Below, piece by piece: positions 1 through 15,000 of a DNA stretch of 64,000 bases. The first letter of the stretch is position 1. Every line of letters begins with the position of its first letter. Under the pieces are notes generated by a model. That model did not search any database, was not told where the DNA came from, and saw nothing but the letters and a program-made list of their open reading frames with translations. Made by a program: the position numbers and the translations under genes. The stretch is taken from NCBI GenBank assembly GCA_965212145.1, contig CBDBUY010000005.1:248001-312000 (forward strand), in the 5' to 3' direction. This DNA is from JAAEPI01 sp965212145. Its GTDB lineage: Bacteria; Bacteroidota; Bacteroidia; Cytophagales; Cyclobacteriaceae.

Positions 1-3000
1 TTAGTAACAGTCAAGTCGTAATCACCTTCGATGATATTCGTAAGGTCTGCTGTACCTTGACCTTGAGCCACGGTAGGAGTAGGGGTGCCATTTGCACCAA
101 CCCAATCCCAAGTGTAACCTGTCACTGGGTCGTTGCTTGTTGATCCATCAGCTGTGGCATGTAGTTCTCCATTTGGAGTTGCAGGATCGCATCTCGTATT
201 GGGAACGAAATCAATCACAATGACAGGCGGTGTTGAGATATCTTCAACTATCACCTCCAATTGAGTATCGCTGATGCAATTTGCTCTTGTGGCGTGGGTT
301 GCAGTTATCCAATACGTGCCAGCGGATAGGCCTTCAAACTCCACGGGATCTTCAGATCCAGCAGTAATAGTCGCAAGACTTGTGGTGTTGTCAGGTGAGA
401 ATAACTCAAAGTCATACTCCTGTGGAGTGTCTTGATTCATTCCAGTTATTCTGATGTAACCATCAGCTGGGTTACAGTCAAATGCGTCTTGAACCTCAAA
501 GTTGACAATAGCAGGAGAAACGACTGGATTAGAGGTTAATTCCGCTACTTGACTTATCGTACAACCAGTGTTAGTATTTGTAACTTCTACTTCATAGAAG
601 CCTCCTTCTAGCATGCCAACCGTGCTTGTGTTTCCAACAAGTGCTCCTCGAGTCATTGAGCCATTATCGTATTCATACCATGTGAATTGATAATTAAGGT
701 TGGTATCGTCATTGTCATCAGCGGTAGCTGAAATTTGACCATTACCTAATGAACAAGGATCATCATTGATGTCGACAGTGATCTCAATCAATGGATAAAC
801 GATTTCGTCTTCCACATTGAATTCCACTCTCTCTGAAGTACAGTTTGAACCATTATTGGTTATCACAGCATAGTAAGACCCTATCGGCAAACCGGTGATT
901 TCGTATGGAGTACTTGTTGCTGTTCCTTGGGAGACGTTACCTGGGTTGGTAAATACTTCAAGAACGTAACCTTCAGCATCCATTGCTGTGGTATCCAAAG
1001 TAACGCCCGTTTGAATTATTTCATACAGTACGAACATTCCGTTTGGATTACAGAACGATTGATCCCTGAAATCATAGCTCGACATTATTGGTAGGTCTTC
1101 CAGATCTTCGATCTCGTACTCTCGAAGGGTCTCACAGCCTGTTGTGTTGTTTCTTATTCTAGCTGTGTAAATTCCGGCATTCAAGTTTTGAATTGTCGCA
1201 TTCGTTTCTCCCACGAGCGGAGTTCCGGTTCCAGTTCCTTGGAACCATTGGAAGTCTAAAGAAGGATCTGTTTCATCAGTTCCGTCTGCCGTAATAGTAA
1301 TTGACCCAATGGCATCCGTGCCAGCTGCGCAGTTAAGGTTGTCGACCAATTCAACCAATACGACTTCAGGATTAGTGCTAAGGTCTTCTATATTCACTCT
1401 TACTGCAGAAGCTTCGCAATTTGTGGTTGTGTTTCTTGCGGATATGAAGTAAGCTCCATCTTCAAGGTTCGAAATGGTAACAGATGTTGTTGCCGGGTTT
1501 GTCGAGTTAAATCTAATATCACCACTTCCGACAGATCCTTTTTCCACGGTGATTTCATAGAGTCCTAGATCACCACCGGAAACGTCCGTATCATCAATGA
1601 TTATTTCACCATTGGCAACAAATCCTCCGCTGTATCCAGGTACACAAATGGTGTTATCAGTGGCATTACCGGAAATGCTCGTCTGATCTAGGCTCGGGAT
1701 ATCTTGTTGCAGAGTTACCTCAAATGTCATTTCCATTGTACATCCAAGACCTGGAATTCCAGAAATTCTCTCAATGGCCAATGTATAGAATCCTTGACTC
1801 AAGCCGGTGAGCATTGTGAAATCCCCGCTGCTATTTACTGCGGTCCCTTCATTGGCAGGAATAAATAATTCTGTTCCGGCAACTGTTCCATTTCCACGAT
1901 ACCAAGTTCTGGTATAGTCGGTAGGTGATTGAAGTACACCATCATGATATATTTCAATATTTAGCGTCCCATTGCCATCATTAGGGTTGGCATCATTACA
2001 GAAAGTAGAAATTTGTGTTCCCGGATTAGCGCCATTCAGAACGATTTGAGGATCTACTCGATTATCCTCAATCGTAAACACGACCAAATCGCCACCTACG
2101 TCTTGAATGCAACCAGTTCCATCCACAGCTGCTGTGTTTTGAATCTGAACCGTGTAAGTACCTGCAGGTAGACCGGCTACTTCGTTAGCACCAGGGTCAC
2201 CGTTAGTACCGTTCGGGAAGGTGACGTCAGGGAAGTTACCTACAGCGATGGCAGTGGTTCCATCACTTTCGAACCAGTCGAAGGTGTAATCACCGATCGT
2301 ATAATCGCCCCCTGAGATAGAAGTAGAAGCACCATTTGGTCTTGTTTCGGTGATGTTGAGTATTTCAAATCCACCATTAACAGGATTACAATTGTCAGTG
2401 TGGGTGATGTTGAAGTCTGAACCAGCTGTGGTGCCAACTTCAATATCTGACTCGTATTGTTCAATAATCACAGACTCAATTGGGCTTTCGCAACCTATTG
2501 AGTTGGTTAAATCTTCCGCAACGACGTAATAGGTTCCTTGTGGCAAATCATTCACAATATTGGCTCCAGCTGTTCCATTAGCTGCAGGATAAGATGCCGT
2601 TGTTATAGTAGTGCCCAATAGGATCGTGGCAGCATCATCCTCATACCAAGTGAAACGATAATTGTTCGCCGGTTGCGCAACACCATTCAGGGTGACGCTC
2701 GCAGTGGCTTGACCAGTAGGTATATAATTTGTGTCATCGCAAGTGATGTCATCATTTGTAGAACTCACCTGAAGAAGTGGTTCGACCTGCTGATCTTCGA
2801 TGATAAACTCTACAAGGTCATTGGCATCAGTGGTACAACCTGTACCGTTTGTGGCTGCAGTGTTTTGAATTTGTAGGTAGTAAGTACCAGCAGGTAGTCC
2901 AGTGACTTGGTTTGCGCCAGCAGCTCCATTGGCAGCAGAAGGGAATGCGACATCCGGGAATGTAGCGCCGTTTGCGATGGCGGTTGTCATGTCATCTTCC

Positions 3001-6000
3001 AACCAAGTGAAAGTGTAATCACCGAGTGCATAGTCAGCCGGGATGGCAGTTGTAGAGCCATCTGGTCTTGTTTCGGTGATGTTGTTGATCAGTACTCCAC
3101 CGTTTTCAGGTGTACAATCATCGGAATGAGTGATGACGAAATCAGTACCTGCAGTAGGACCTACAGAGATGATAGTTTCGAACTGTTCGATGATTACTTC
3201 GAGTGTGGCACTTTCACAACCGATACCAGGGTTGGTATTGTCCGTGACCATGACGAAGTAGTTACCGTTAGGCAGTCCTGAAGCGACGGTGTTGTCTCCG
3301 TTAAGTGATGCGGTCGCAGTGATGCCTCCCAGTGCGGTCGTTCCATCGCTTTCGAACCATTCGATGGTGTAATCGGCCGGGTTCATGGATCCGTTGGTAA
3401 GAGTAACGGTCGCTTCACCCGTAGGTGGGAATGCACCATTGTCGGCACAAGAGATATCCTCAGCAGTTTGAGCCACTTCGAAGGTTGGCAGGATGACCTG
3501 ATCTTCGATGATAAACTCTACAAGGTCATTGGCATCAGTGGTACAACCTGTACCGTTTGTGGCTGCAGTGTTTTGAATTTGTAGGTAGTAAGTACCAGCA
3601 GGTAGTCCAGTGACTTGGTTTGCGCCAGCAGCTCCATTGGCAGCAGAAGGGAATGCGACATCCGGGAATGTAGCGCCGTTTGCGATGGCGGTTGTCATGT
3701 CATCTTCCAACCAAGTGAAAGTGTAATCACCGAGTGCATAGTCAGCCGGGATGGCAGTTGTAGAGCCATCTGGTCTTGTTTCGGTGATGTTGTTGATCAG
3801 TACTCCACCGTTTTCAGGTGTACAATCATCGGAGTGAGTGATGACGAAATCAGTACCTGCAGTAGGACCTACAGAGATGATAGTTTCGAACTGTTCGATG
3901 ATTACTTCGAGTGTGGCACTTTCACAACCGATACCAGGGTTGGTATTGTCCGTGACCATGACGAAGTAGTTACCGTTAGGCAGTCCTGAAGCGACGGTGT
4001 TGTCTCCGTTAAGTGATGCGGTCGCAGTGATGCCTCCCAGTGCGGTCGTTCCATCGCTTTCGAACCATTCGATGGTGTAATCGGCCGGGTTCATGGATCC
4101 GTTGGTAAGAGTAACGGTCGCTTCACCCGTAGGTGGGAATGCACCATTGTCGGCACAAGAGATATCCTCAGCAGTTTGAGCCACTTCGAAGGTTGGCAGG
4201 ATGACCTGATCTTCGATGATAAACTCTACAAGGTCATTGGCATCAGTGGTACAACCTGTACCGTTTGTGGCTGCAGTGTTTTGAATTTGTAGGTAGTAAG
4301 TACCAGCAGGTAGTCCAGTGACTTGGTTTGCGCCAGCAGCTCCATTGGCAGCAGAAGGGAATGCGACATCCGGGAATGTAGCGCCGTTTGCGATGGCGGT
4401 TGTCATGTCATCTTCCAACCAAGTGAAAGTGTAATCACCGAGTGCATAGTCAGCCGGGATGGCAGTTGTAGAGCCATCTGGTCTTGTTTCGGTGATGTTG
4501 TTGATCAGTACTCCACCGTTTTCAGGTGTACAATCATCGGAATGAGTGATGACGAAATCAGTACCTGCAGTAGGACCTACAGAGATGATAGTTTCGAACT
4601 GTTCGATGATTACTTCGAGTGTGGCACTTTCACAACCGATACCAGGGTTGGTATTGTCCGTGACCATGACGAAGTAGTTACCGTTAGGCAGTCCTGAAGC
4701 GACGGTGTTGTCTCCGTTAAGTGATGCGGTCGCAGTGATGCCTCCCAGTGCGGTCGTTCCATCGCTTTCGAACCATTCGATGGTGTAATCGGCCGGGTTC
4801 ATGGATCCGTTGGTAAGAGTAACGGTCGCTTCACCCGTAGGTGGGAATGCACCATTGTCGGCACAAGAGATATCCTCAGCAGTTTGAGCCACTTCGAAGG
4901 TTGGCAGGATGACCTGATCTTCGATGATAAACTCTACAAGGTCATTGGCATCAGTGGTACAACCTGTACCGTTTGTGGCTGCAGTGTTTTGAATTTGTAG
5001 GTAGTAAGTACCAGCAGGTAGTCCAGTGACTTGGTTTGCGCCAGCAGCTCCATTGGCAGCAGAAGGGAATGCGACATCCGGGAATGTAGCGCCGTTTGCG
5101 ATGGCGGTTGTCATGTCATCTTCCAACCAAGTGAAAGTGTAATCACCGAGTGCATAGTCAGCCGGGATGGCAGTTGTAGAGCCATCTGGTCTTGTTTCGG
5201 TGATGTTGTTGATCAGTACTCCACCGTTTTCAGGTGTACAATCATCGGAATGAGTGATGACGAAATCAGTACCTGCAGTAGGACCTACAGAGATGATAGT
5301 TTCGAACTGTTCGATGATTACTTCGAGTGTGGCACTTTCACAACCGATACCAGGGTTGGTATTGTCCGTGACCATGACGAAGTAGTTACCGTTAGGCAGT
5401 CCTGAAGCGACGGTGTTGTCTCCGTTAAGTGATGCGGTCGCAGTGATGCCTCCCAGTGCGGTCGTTCCATCGCTTTCGAACCATTCGATGGTGTAATCGG
5501 CCGGGTTCATGGATCCGTTGGTAAGAGTAACGGTCGCTTCACCCGTAGGTGGGAATGCACCATTGTCGGCACAAGAGATATCCTCAGCAGTTTGAGCCAC
5601 TTCGAAGGTTGGCAGGATGACCTGATCTTCGATGATAAACTCTACAAGGTCATTGGCATCAGTGGTACAACCTGTACCGTTTGTGGCTGCAGTGTTTTGA
5701 ATTTGTAGGTAGTAAGTACCAGCAGGTAGTCCAGTGACTTGGTTTGCGCCAGCAGCTCCATTGGCAGCAGAAGGGAATGCGACATCCGGGAATGTAGCGC
5801 CGTTTGCGATGGCGGTTGTCATGTCATCTTCCAACCAAGTGAAAGTGTAATCACCGAGTGCATAGTCAGCCGGGATGGCAGTTGTAGAGCCATCTGGTCT
5901 TGTTTCGGTGATGTTGTTGATCAGTACTCCACCGTTTTCAGGTGTACAATCATCGGAATGAGTGATGACGAAATCAGTACCTGCAGTAGGACCTACAGAG

Positions 6001-9000
6001 ATGATAGTTTCGAACTGTTCGATGATTACTTCGAGTGTGGCACTTTCACAACCGATACCAGGGTTGGTATTGTCCGTGACCATGACGAAGTAGTTACCGT
6101 TAGGCAGTCCTGAAGCGACGGTGTTGTCTCCGTTAAGTGATGCGGTCGCAGTGATGCCTCCCAGTGCGGTCGTTCCATCGCTTTCGAACCATTCGATGGT
6201 GTAATCGGCCGGGTTCATGGATCCGTTGGTAAGAGTAACGGTCGCTTCACCCGTAGGTGGGAATGCACCATTGTCGGCACAAGAGATATCCTCAGCAGTT
6301 TGAGCCACTTCGAAGGTTGGCAGGATGACCTGATCTTCGATGATAAACTCTACAAGGTCATTGGCATCAGTGGTACAACCTGTACCGTTTGTGGCTGCAG
6401 TGTTTTGAATTTGTAGGTAGTAAGTACCAGCAGGTAGTCCAGTGACTTGGTTTGCGCCAGCAGCTCCATTGGCAGCAGAAGGGAATGCGACATCCGGGAA
6501 TGTAGCGCCGTTTGCGATGGCGGTTGTCATGTCATCTTCCAACCAAGTGAAAGTGTAATCACCGAGTGCATAGTCAGCCGGGATGGCAGTTGTAGAGCCA
6601 TCTGGTCTTGTTTCGGTGATGTTGTTGATCAGTACTCCACCGTTTTCAGGTGTACAATCATCGGAGTGAGTGATGACGAAATCAGTACCTGCAGTAGGAC
6701 CTACAGAGATGATAGTTTCGAACTGTTCGATGATTACTTCGAGTGTGGCACTTTCACAACCGATACCAGGGTTGGTATTGTCCGTGACCATGACGAAGTA
6801 GTTACCGTTAGGCAGTCCTGAAGCGACGGTGTTGTCTCCGTTAAGTGATGCGGTCGCAGTGATGCCTCCCAGTGCGGTCGTTCCATCGCTTTCGAACCAT
6901 TCGATGGTGTAATCGGCCGGGTTCATGGATCCGTTGGTAAGAGTAACGGTCGCTTCACCCGTAGGTGGGAATGCACCATTGTCGGCACAAGAGATATCCT
7001 CAGCAGTTTGAGCCACTTCGAAGGTTGGCAGGATGACCTGATCTTCGATGATAAACTCTACAAGGTCATTGGCATCAGTGGTACAACCTGTACCGTTTGT
7101 GGCTGCAGTGTTTTGAATTTGTAGGTAGTAAGTACCAGCAGGTAGTCCAGTGACTTGGTTTGCGCCAGCAGCTCCATTGGCAGCAGAAGGGAATGCGACA
7201 TCCGGGAATGTAGCGCCGTTTGCGATGGCGGTTGTCATGTCATCTTCCAACCAAGTGAAAGTGTAATCACCGAGTGCATAGTCAGCCGGGATGGCAGTTG
7301 TAGAGCCATCTGGTCTTGTTTCGGTGATGTTGTTGATCAGTACTCCACCGTTTTCAGGTGTACAATCATCGGAATGAGTGATGACGAAATCAGTACCTGC
7401 AGTAGGACCTACAGAGATGATAGTTTCGAACTGTTCGATGATTACTTCGAGTGTGGCACTTTCACAACCGATACCAGGGTTGGTATTGTCCGTGACCATG
7501 ACGAAGTAGTTACCGTTAGGCAGTCCTGAAGCGACGGTGTTGTCTCCGTTAAGTGATGCGGTCGCAGTGATGCCTCCCAGTGCGGTCGTTCCATCGCTTT
7601 CGAACCATTCGATGGTGTAATCGGCCGGGTTCATGGATCCGTTGGTAAGAGTAACGGTCGCTTCACCCGTAGGTGGGAATGCACCATTGTCGGCACAAGA
7701 GATATCCTCAGCAGTTTGAGCCACTTCGAAGGTTGGCAGGATGACCTGATCTTCGATGATAAACTCTACAAGGTCATTGGCATCAGTGGTACAACCTGTA
7801 CCGTTTGTGGCTGCAGTGTTTTGAATTTGTAGGTAGTAAGTACCAGCAGGTAGTCCAGTGACTTGGTTTGCGCCAGCAGCTCCATTGGCAGCAGAAGGGA
7901 ATGCGACATCCGGGAATGTAGCGCCGTTTGCGATGGCGGTTGTCATGTCATCTTCCAACCAAGTGAAAGTGTAATCACCGAGTGCATAGTCAGCCGGGAT
8001 GGCAGTTGTAGAGCCATCTGGTCTTGTTTCGGTGATGTTGTTGATCAGTACTCCACCGTTTTCAGGTGTACAATCATCGGAATGAGTGATGACGAAATCA
8101 GTACCTGCAGTAGGACCTACAGAGATGATAGTTTCGAACTGTTCGATGATTACTTCGAGTGTGGCACTTTCACAACCGATACCAGGGTTGGTATTGTCCG
8201 TGACCATGACGAAGTAGTTACCGTTAGGCAGTCCTGAAGCGACGGTGTTGTCTCCGTTAAGTGATGCGGTCGCAGTGATGCCTCCCAGTGCGGTCGTTCC
8301 ATCGCTTTCGAACCATTCGATGGTGTAATCGGCCGGGTTCATGGATCCGTTGGTAAGAGTAACGGTCGCTTCACCCGTAGGTGGGAATGCACCATTGTCG
8401 GCACAAGAGATATCCTCAGCAGTTTGAGCCACTTCGAAGGTTGGCAGGATGACCTGATCTTCGATGATAAACTCTACAAGGTCATTGGCATCAGTGGTAC
8501 AACCTGTACCGTTTGTGGCTGCAGTGTTTTGAATTTGTAGGTAGTAAGTACCAGCAGGTAGTCCAGTGACTTGGTTTGCGCCAGCAGCTCCATTGGCAGC
8601 AGAAGGGAATGCGACATCCGGGAATGTAGCGCCGTTTGCGATGGCGGTTGTCATGTCATCTTCCAACCAAGTGAAAGTGTAATCACCGAGTGCATAGTCA
8701 GCCGGGATGGCAGTTGTAGAGCCATCTGGTCTTGTTTCGGTGATGTTGTTGATCAGTACTCCACCGTTTTCAGGTGTACAATCATCGGAATGAGTGATGA
8801 CGAAATCAGTACCTGCAGTAGGACCTACAGAGATGATAGTTTCGAACTGTTCGATGATTACTTCGAGTGTGGCACTTTCACAACCGATACCAGGGTTGGT
8901 ATTGTCCGTGACCATGACGAAGTAGTTACCGTTAGGCAGTCCTGAAGCGACGGTGTTGTCTCCGTTAAGTGATGCGGTCGCAGTGATGCCTCCCAGTGCG

Positions 9001-12000
9001 GTCGTTCCATCGCTTTCGAACCATTCGATGGTGTAATCGGCCGGGTTCATGGATCCGTTGGTAAGAGTAACGGTCGCTTCACCCGTAGGTGGGAATGCAC
9101 CATTGTCGGCACAAGAGATATCCTCAGCAGTTTGAGCCACTTCGAAGGTTGGGGTAGCTCTTTCTTCCTCGATTTCAAATTGGAAGACAGGAGTCTCACA
9201 TGTCTTTACGGTATGAACGGCTTGTACAAAATATGTTCCTGCTTCAAGACCTGATATACTACTAGCTCCAGCATCACCGTTATTCAATCCCCCATCTATA
9301 AAGGCATTACCAAGAAGGACATTCCCAGGATCACCGTCCGCAATGTAGGTCGTGTACCAAGTGTAATTATAATCAGCTGCAGCATCCGTTATATCCGTAT
9401 TGTTTATAAAAGCCGATCCATCAAGAGGATTACAATCTTGATTTTGCGAGACATTTACGCTAAGGATCTGATGCTGTTCTGGATTATAACTTACTGTCAA
9501 TGTCTGTTCTACAATACACATATTTGGCGTATTGCCCGCACCTCCAAGTCTTTCAACCGTCACGGTATAATCGCCGGCAGGTAGATCTGCATTTGTGGTG
9601 GATGTGGCAGTTTCAGTTAAAACATCATGAGGTCCGAAAACAACGGCAGTTGTCGCGTCTCTCCACGTAAACCTAAACCCGTTTGGCTGTTGGCTTAGAG
9701 CTGGATTATTACTCTCATCCGGATCTTCAATAACTGTGATCGAAAGCTGACCACTAGGATTCGCTACATCACAACTTGTATTATGCGTAACATCGGTGCT
9801 TTGGACAATTGGCTCGTATGCAAGGTCAAGAATCTGCTCATCTCTAGAAGCAGCCGTCCAGCATTCGGATGTTGCTCCAGGGTTAAAGGCAGGATTGATA
9901 ATTTCTCTTGCCACTGCTATATAGTCTCCGGCTGGAAGTTCTGGGAATTGTGCCTCATCCCCAGCCGCCAAGACAGCACCAGGACTGGATGCCAACGGAT
10001 CCCCGTTACCATCAAGGATTGCACCATTTGATGGATTGTAGGAATATGGAAAGAACCTTCCTTCATATTCATAAGGAGCAAATCGGTCTGCCGGTACACC
10101 TGATCCAGAGTAGAGATAAATAGTATATTGAGAAATATCATCGTATTCCTCTAAACCTGTTGCGAAACCAACTTTGTCAATCACATCAATTGTTCCTGTT
10201 GAACTGGCTGATGTAATTGTTTCAGTGGTTGAGAGCGCAGGAGAACCATTATCCAAGGTTACCTGAACTTGTCCGGATCCATTATCTGCAGCAATAATCC
10301 CTGAAGCACCACCGGAGGTAGTGAACGTCTCCCCAACCACGAATTCTGTAGCTCCCTGACCGCTAACGGTCAGAATTATGTTATCCGCTAATCCAACTCG
10401 AGCAGTTCCATTGTCAGGACACTCAGTAACGTTATCAATCGTCAGCGTAGTTGTGACCTGCTGGCCTGAAAAGCCTAAGTCATAGACATCAAAGTATCTA
10501 CACCCGGTGTTTAAATCAACCGTTACAAGAGTATAAAGTCCAGATATGATCTGATCGAGTGTTGTGTTTGCACCTACTCCTGAGCCACCAGCATTGCTGA
10601 TTAAGACGGCTTGACCAGGAGGAGATGGGTTTGCTACTAGGGCCTCTCCACTAACCAATTCCTGACCAGAGCCTGTTGTAAATAGCGTAGCGAAATCTTG
10701 AGCTCCCTCATACCACTCGAAAGAGAAGTCCGTCCCACCGCCAGAAGCATTGGTAGTTCCTAAACCTGTAATGGTCGCAGTGATTCTTCCATTATCAGCT
10801 TCACAACTATTTGGTATTATATCAGCGATAATTTCAACCGTAGGTTTCGAAGGCGATACTTCATCCACCACTGTTGCAGTAGCGATTGAACTAACACAGC
10901 CAGTTTGAGTTTCAGTAACTACCACTGTATAATTACCCGCAGAAAGGCCTGAAACGGTCGCGGTACTTACATTCGTTGGAGTTGACAAATTTCCAGGATC
11001 AACGCCCTCCTGAAGTTCATTTCCTGCTGTTGCAGAAGTCCCAAAATACCATTGATAAGTGAAGTTGGTAGCTAGCCCAGTGGGTGGGCCTGCCGGATTA
11101 AATGTAAGACTTGGAGTAGCCTCAACTACACCATTCGAAGGATAACAATCCGTGAAATCATTTGTTGAAGTTGCCGTAACAGTTAGTGCCGGGTCAAATT
11201 CATCAATTACGACTTGAGCCGTTTCGGTACACATCGTTGTATTATGCTGAACGAGAACGGTGTACGTTCCATGAATACGGTCATCAATCTGATCACTCAA
11301 ATCGATTGGGGTGCCGGCGGTGCTAGTTCCAAAATACCATTCAATTGAGTAGTCTGCGTTAGTCCCTCCGTCGGAATCAGTAATAGCTACACTGGCACTA
11401 CCAATTGGGTTGGCTGGATCACAACTGAAATTATCCAACAGCTTGGTTATTGTAGGAGTTATAGTTGCGAAATTTTCACCAATTGTCACATCTACATTAC
11501 CGGATGCACATCCTGTAACCAAGTCTGTAAGGATCAGAATATAGTCTCCATCCTGAACACCTGTTTGGCCAATGAATGAGCCATCTAAAGTTTCGTCATT
11601 GTCAATCTGTGTATTGGGGTCTGCTGCGGTAGCCCAATAGAAAGCGTAATCAGTTAGTGCTGAGCCAGCTCCCGTTATATCTGTTATATCCACTGTCGCT
11701 GATCCTGTATAATTGCCGGGATCGCAGGAAGTATTTGGAACGGCATTAGCGTTAACATTCACTTCATTGACGGTCGGGTCAACTTCTGCATTCACAATAC
11801 TGAATGGGTAATCAATATCGCATCCAGAAGCATCTTCCATGATGTTCATAATATAATTTCCTTCAGGAAGACCCTCGACTAAAGTCGAAGCTGAATTTGA
11901 TGAATAGGTAACATCGTCGTATCCTGCAATTCCACCATCCGGAATTGCCGTTCCACCAGAAGTCCTGAGTGCAAAAGTGTAATTGGTAGGTGTGCCGCTT

Positions 12001-15000
12001 GAAGTTGGTGACAAAGTAATTGAACCATTCGCATCAATATTTCCCGCTGCGTTTGCTGCAGGATCACAAACAGAATTCCCGGTTAGATCAGATTCATTGG
12101 CCAAAATATTCGGTTGTCCCACACCGATAGTCACATTACCGGTAGCAGAAGAACATCCAGTGATATTATCGGTTACGGTGACTACATAGTCACCATCTTC
12201 TACGCCTGTTTGTCCGATGAGTGAACCGTCGAGGGTTGCATCATCATCGATTTGGGTAGTAGGGTCGGCAGCAGTTGCCCAGAAGTAAGAGTAGTCTCCT
12301 GATCCGTTGGTGATGTCAGCCAGGTTAATGGTGGCTGATCCTGTGAAAGCACCTGGTGTACAAGAAGCATTTGGTGTAGCGTTAGCGGTCACAGTAGCAT
12401 CGTCGAGTACTGGATCAGAAGTGGCATCCACGATAGTGAACGGATGATCAATATCACAACCTGAAGCATCATCGGAGATGTTCATGATGTAGTTACCAGT
12501 AGGTAGTCCTGTGACGGTGGTGTTGGCACCATTAGTAGCGTACGCGGCATCCGGATACGTTGCATCCGGCAGGGCTAGTCCACCAGAAGTTCTTAGTGCG
12601 AAGGTGTATGTTTCATTTGATCCGTTTGAAGTAGGCGTAAGAGTCACCCCTCCATTGGCATCTGGATTACCACCGCCATTGGCAGCAGGATCACAGACGG
12701 TGTTACCAGTGAGTGCAGATTCGCCGGCGAGTAGGGCAGGTTGATCAACACCGATAGTCACATTACCGGTAGCAGAAGAACATCCAGTGATATTATCGGT
12801 TACGGTGACTACATAGTCACCATCTTCTACGCCTGTTTGTCCGATGAGTGAACCGTCGAGGGTTGCATCATCATCGATTTGGGTAGTAGGGTCGGCAGCA
12901 GTTGCCCAGAAGTAAGAGTAGTCTCCTGATCCGTTGGTGATGTCAGCCAGGTTAATGGTGGCTGATCCTGTGAAAGCACCTGGTGTACAAGAAGCATTTG
13001 GTGTAGCGTTAGCGGTCACAGTAGCATCGTCGAGTACTGGATCAGAAGTGGCATCCACGATAGTGAACGGATGATCAATATCACAACCTGAAGCATCATC
13101 GGAGATGTTCATGATGTAGTTACCAGTAGGTAGTCCTGTGACGGTGGTGTTGGCACCATTAGTAGCGTACGCGGCATCCGGATACGTTGCATCCGGCAGG
13201 GCTAGTCCACCAGAAGTTCTTAGTGCGAAGGTGTATGTTTCATTTGATCCGTTTGAAGTAGGCGTAAGAGTCACCCCTCCATTGGCATCTGGATTACCAC
13301 CGCCATTGGCAGCAGGATCACAGACGGTGTTACCAGTGAGTGCAGATTCGCCGGCGAGTAGGGCAGGTTGATCAACACCGATAGTCACATTACCGGTAGC
13401 AGAAGAACATCCAGTGATATTATCGGTTACGGTGACTACATAGTCACCATCTTCTACGCCTGTTTGTCCGATGAGTGAACCGTCGAGGGTTGCATCATCA
13501 TCGATTTGGGTAGTAGGGTCGGCAGCAGTTGCCCAGAAGTAAGAGTAGTCTCCTGATCCGTTGGTGATGTCAGCCAGGTTAATGGTGGCTGATCCTGTGA
13601 AAGCACCTGGTGTACAAGAAGCATTTGGTGTAGCGTTAGCGGTCACAGTAGCATCGTCGAGTACTGGATCAGAAGTGGCATCCACGATAGTGAACGGATG
13701 ATCAATATCACAACCTGAAGCATCATCGGAGATGTTCATGATGTAGTTACCAGTAGGTAGTCCTGTGACGGTGGTGTTGGCACCATTAGTAGCGTACGCG
13801 GCATCCGGATACGTTGCATCCGGCAGGGCTAGTCCACCAGAAGTTCTTAGTGCGAAGGTGTATGTTTCATTTGATCCGTTTGAAGTAGGCGTAAGAGTCA
13901 CCCCTCCATTGGCATCTGGATTACCACCGCCATTGGCAGCAGGATCACAGACGGTGTTACCAGTGAGTGCAGATTCGCCGGCGAGTAGGGCAGGTTGATC
14001 AACACCGATAGTCACATTACCGGTAGCAGAAGAACATCCAGTGATATTATCGGTTACGGTGACTACATAGTCACCATCTTCTACGCCTGTTTGTCCGATG
14101 AGTGAACCGTCGAGGGTTGCATCATCATCGATTTGGGTAGTAGGGTCGGCAGCAGTTGCCCAGAAGTAAGAGTAGTCTCCTGATCCGTTGGTGATGTCAG
14201 CCAGGTTAATGGTGGCTGATCCTGTGAAAGCACCTGGTGTACAAGAAGCATTTGGTGTAGCGTTAGCGGTCACAGTAGCATCGTCGAGTACTGGATCAGA
14301 AGTGGCATCCACGATAGTGAACGGATGATCAATATCACAACCTGAAGCATCATCGGAGATGTTCATGATGTAGTTACCAGTAGGTAGTCCTGTGACGGTG
14401 GTGTTGGCACCATTAGTAGCGTACGCGGCATCCGGATACGTTGCATCCGGCAGGGCTAGTCCACCAGAAGTTCTTAGTGCGAAGGTGTATGTTTCATTTG
14501 ATCCGTTTGAAGTAGGCGTAAGAGTCACCCCTCCATTGGCATCTGGATTACCACCGCCATTGGCAGCAGGATCACAGACGGTGTTACCAGTGAGTGCAGA
14601 TTCGCCGGCGAGTAGGGCAGGTTGATCAACACCGATAGTCACATTACCGGTAGCAGAAGAACATCCAGTGATATTATCGGTTACGGTGACTACATAGTCA
14701 CCATCTTCTACGCCTGTTTGTCCGATGAGTGAACCGTCGAGGGTTGCATCATCATCGATTTGGGTAGTAGGGTCGGCAGCAGTTGCCCAGAAGTAAGAGT
14801 AGTCTCCTGATCCGTTGGTGATGTCAGCCAGGTTAATGGTGGCTGATCCTGTGAAAGCACCTGGTGTACAAGAAGCATTTGGTGTAGCGTTAGCGGTCAC
14901 AGTAGCATCGTCGAGTACTGGATCGGAAGTGGCATCCACGATAGTGAACGGATGATCAATATCACAACCTGAAGCATCATCGGAGATGTTCATGATGTAG

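Noticed and set aside
2907..8945. Nine identical 124-aa open frames on the plus strand, spaced by 708 bp.
   Set aside because: They lie antisense to the repeat units of the giant minus-strand gene and recur only because the units are identical. Their composition is Cys/Ser/Arg-rich, with no signal, domain or ribosome binding site.
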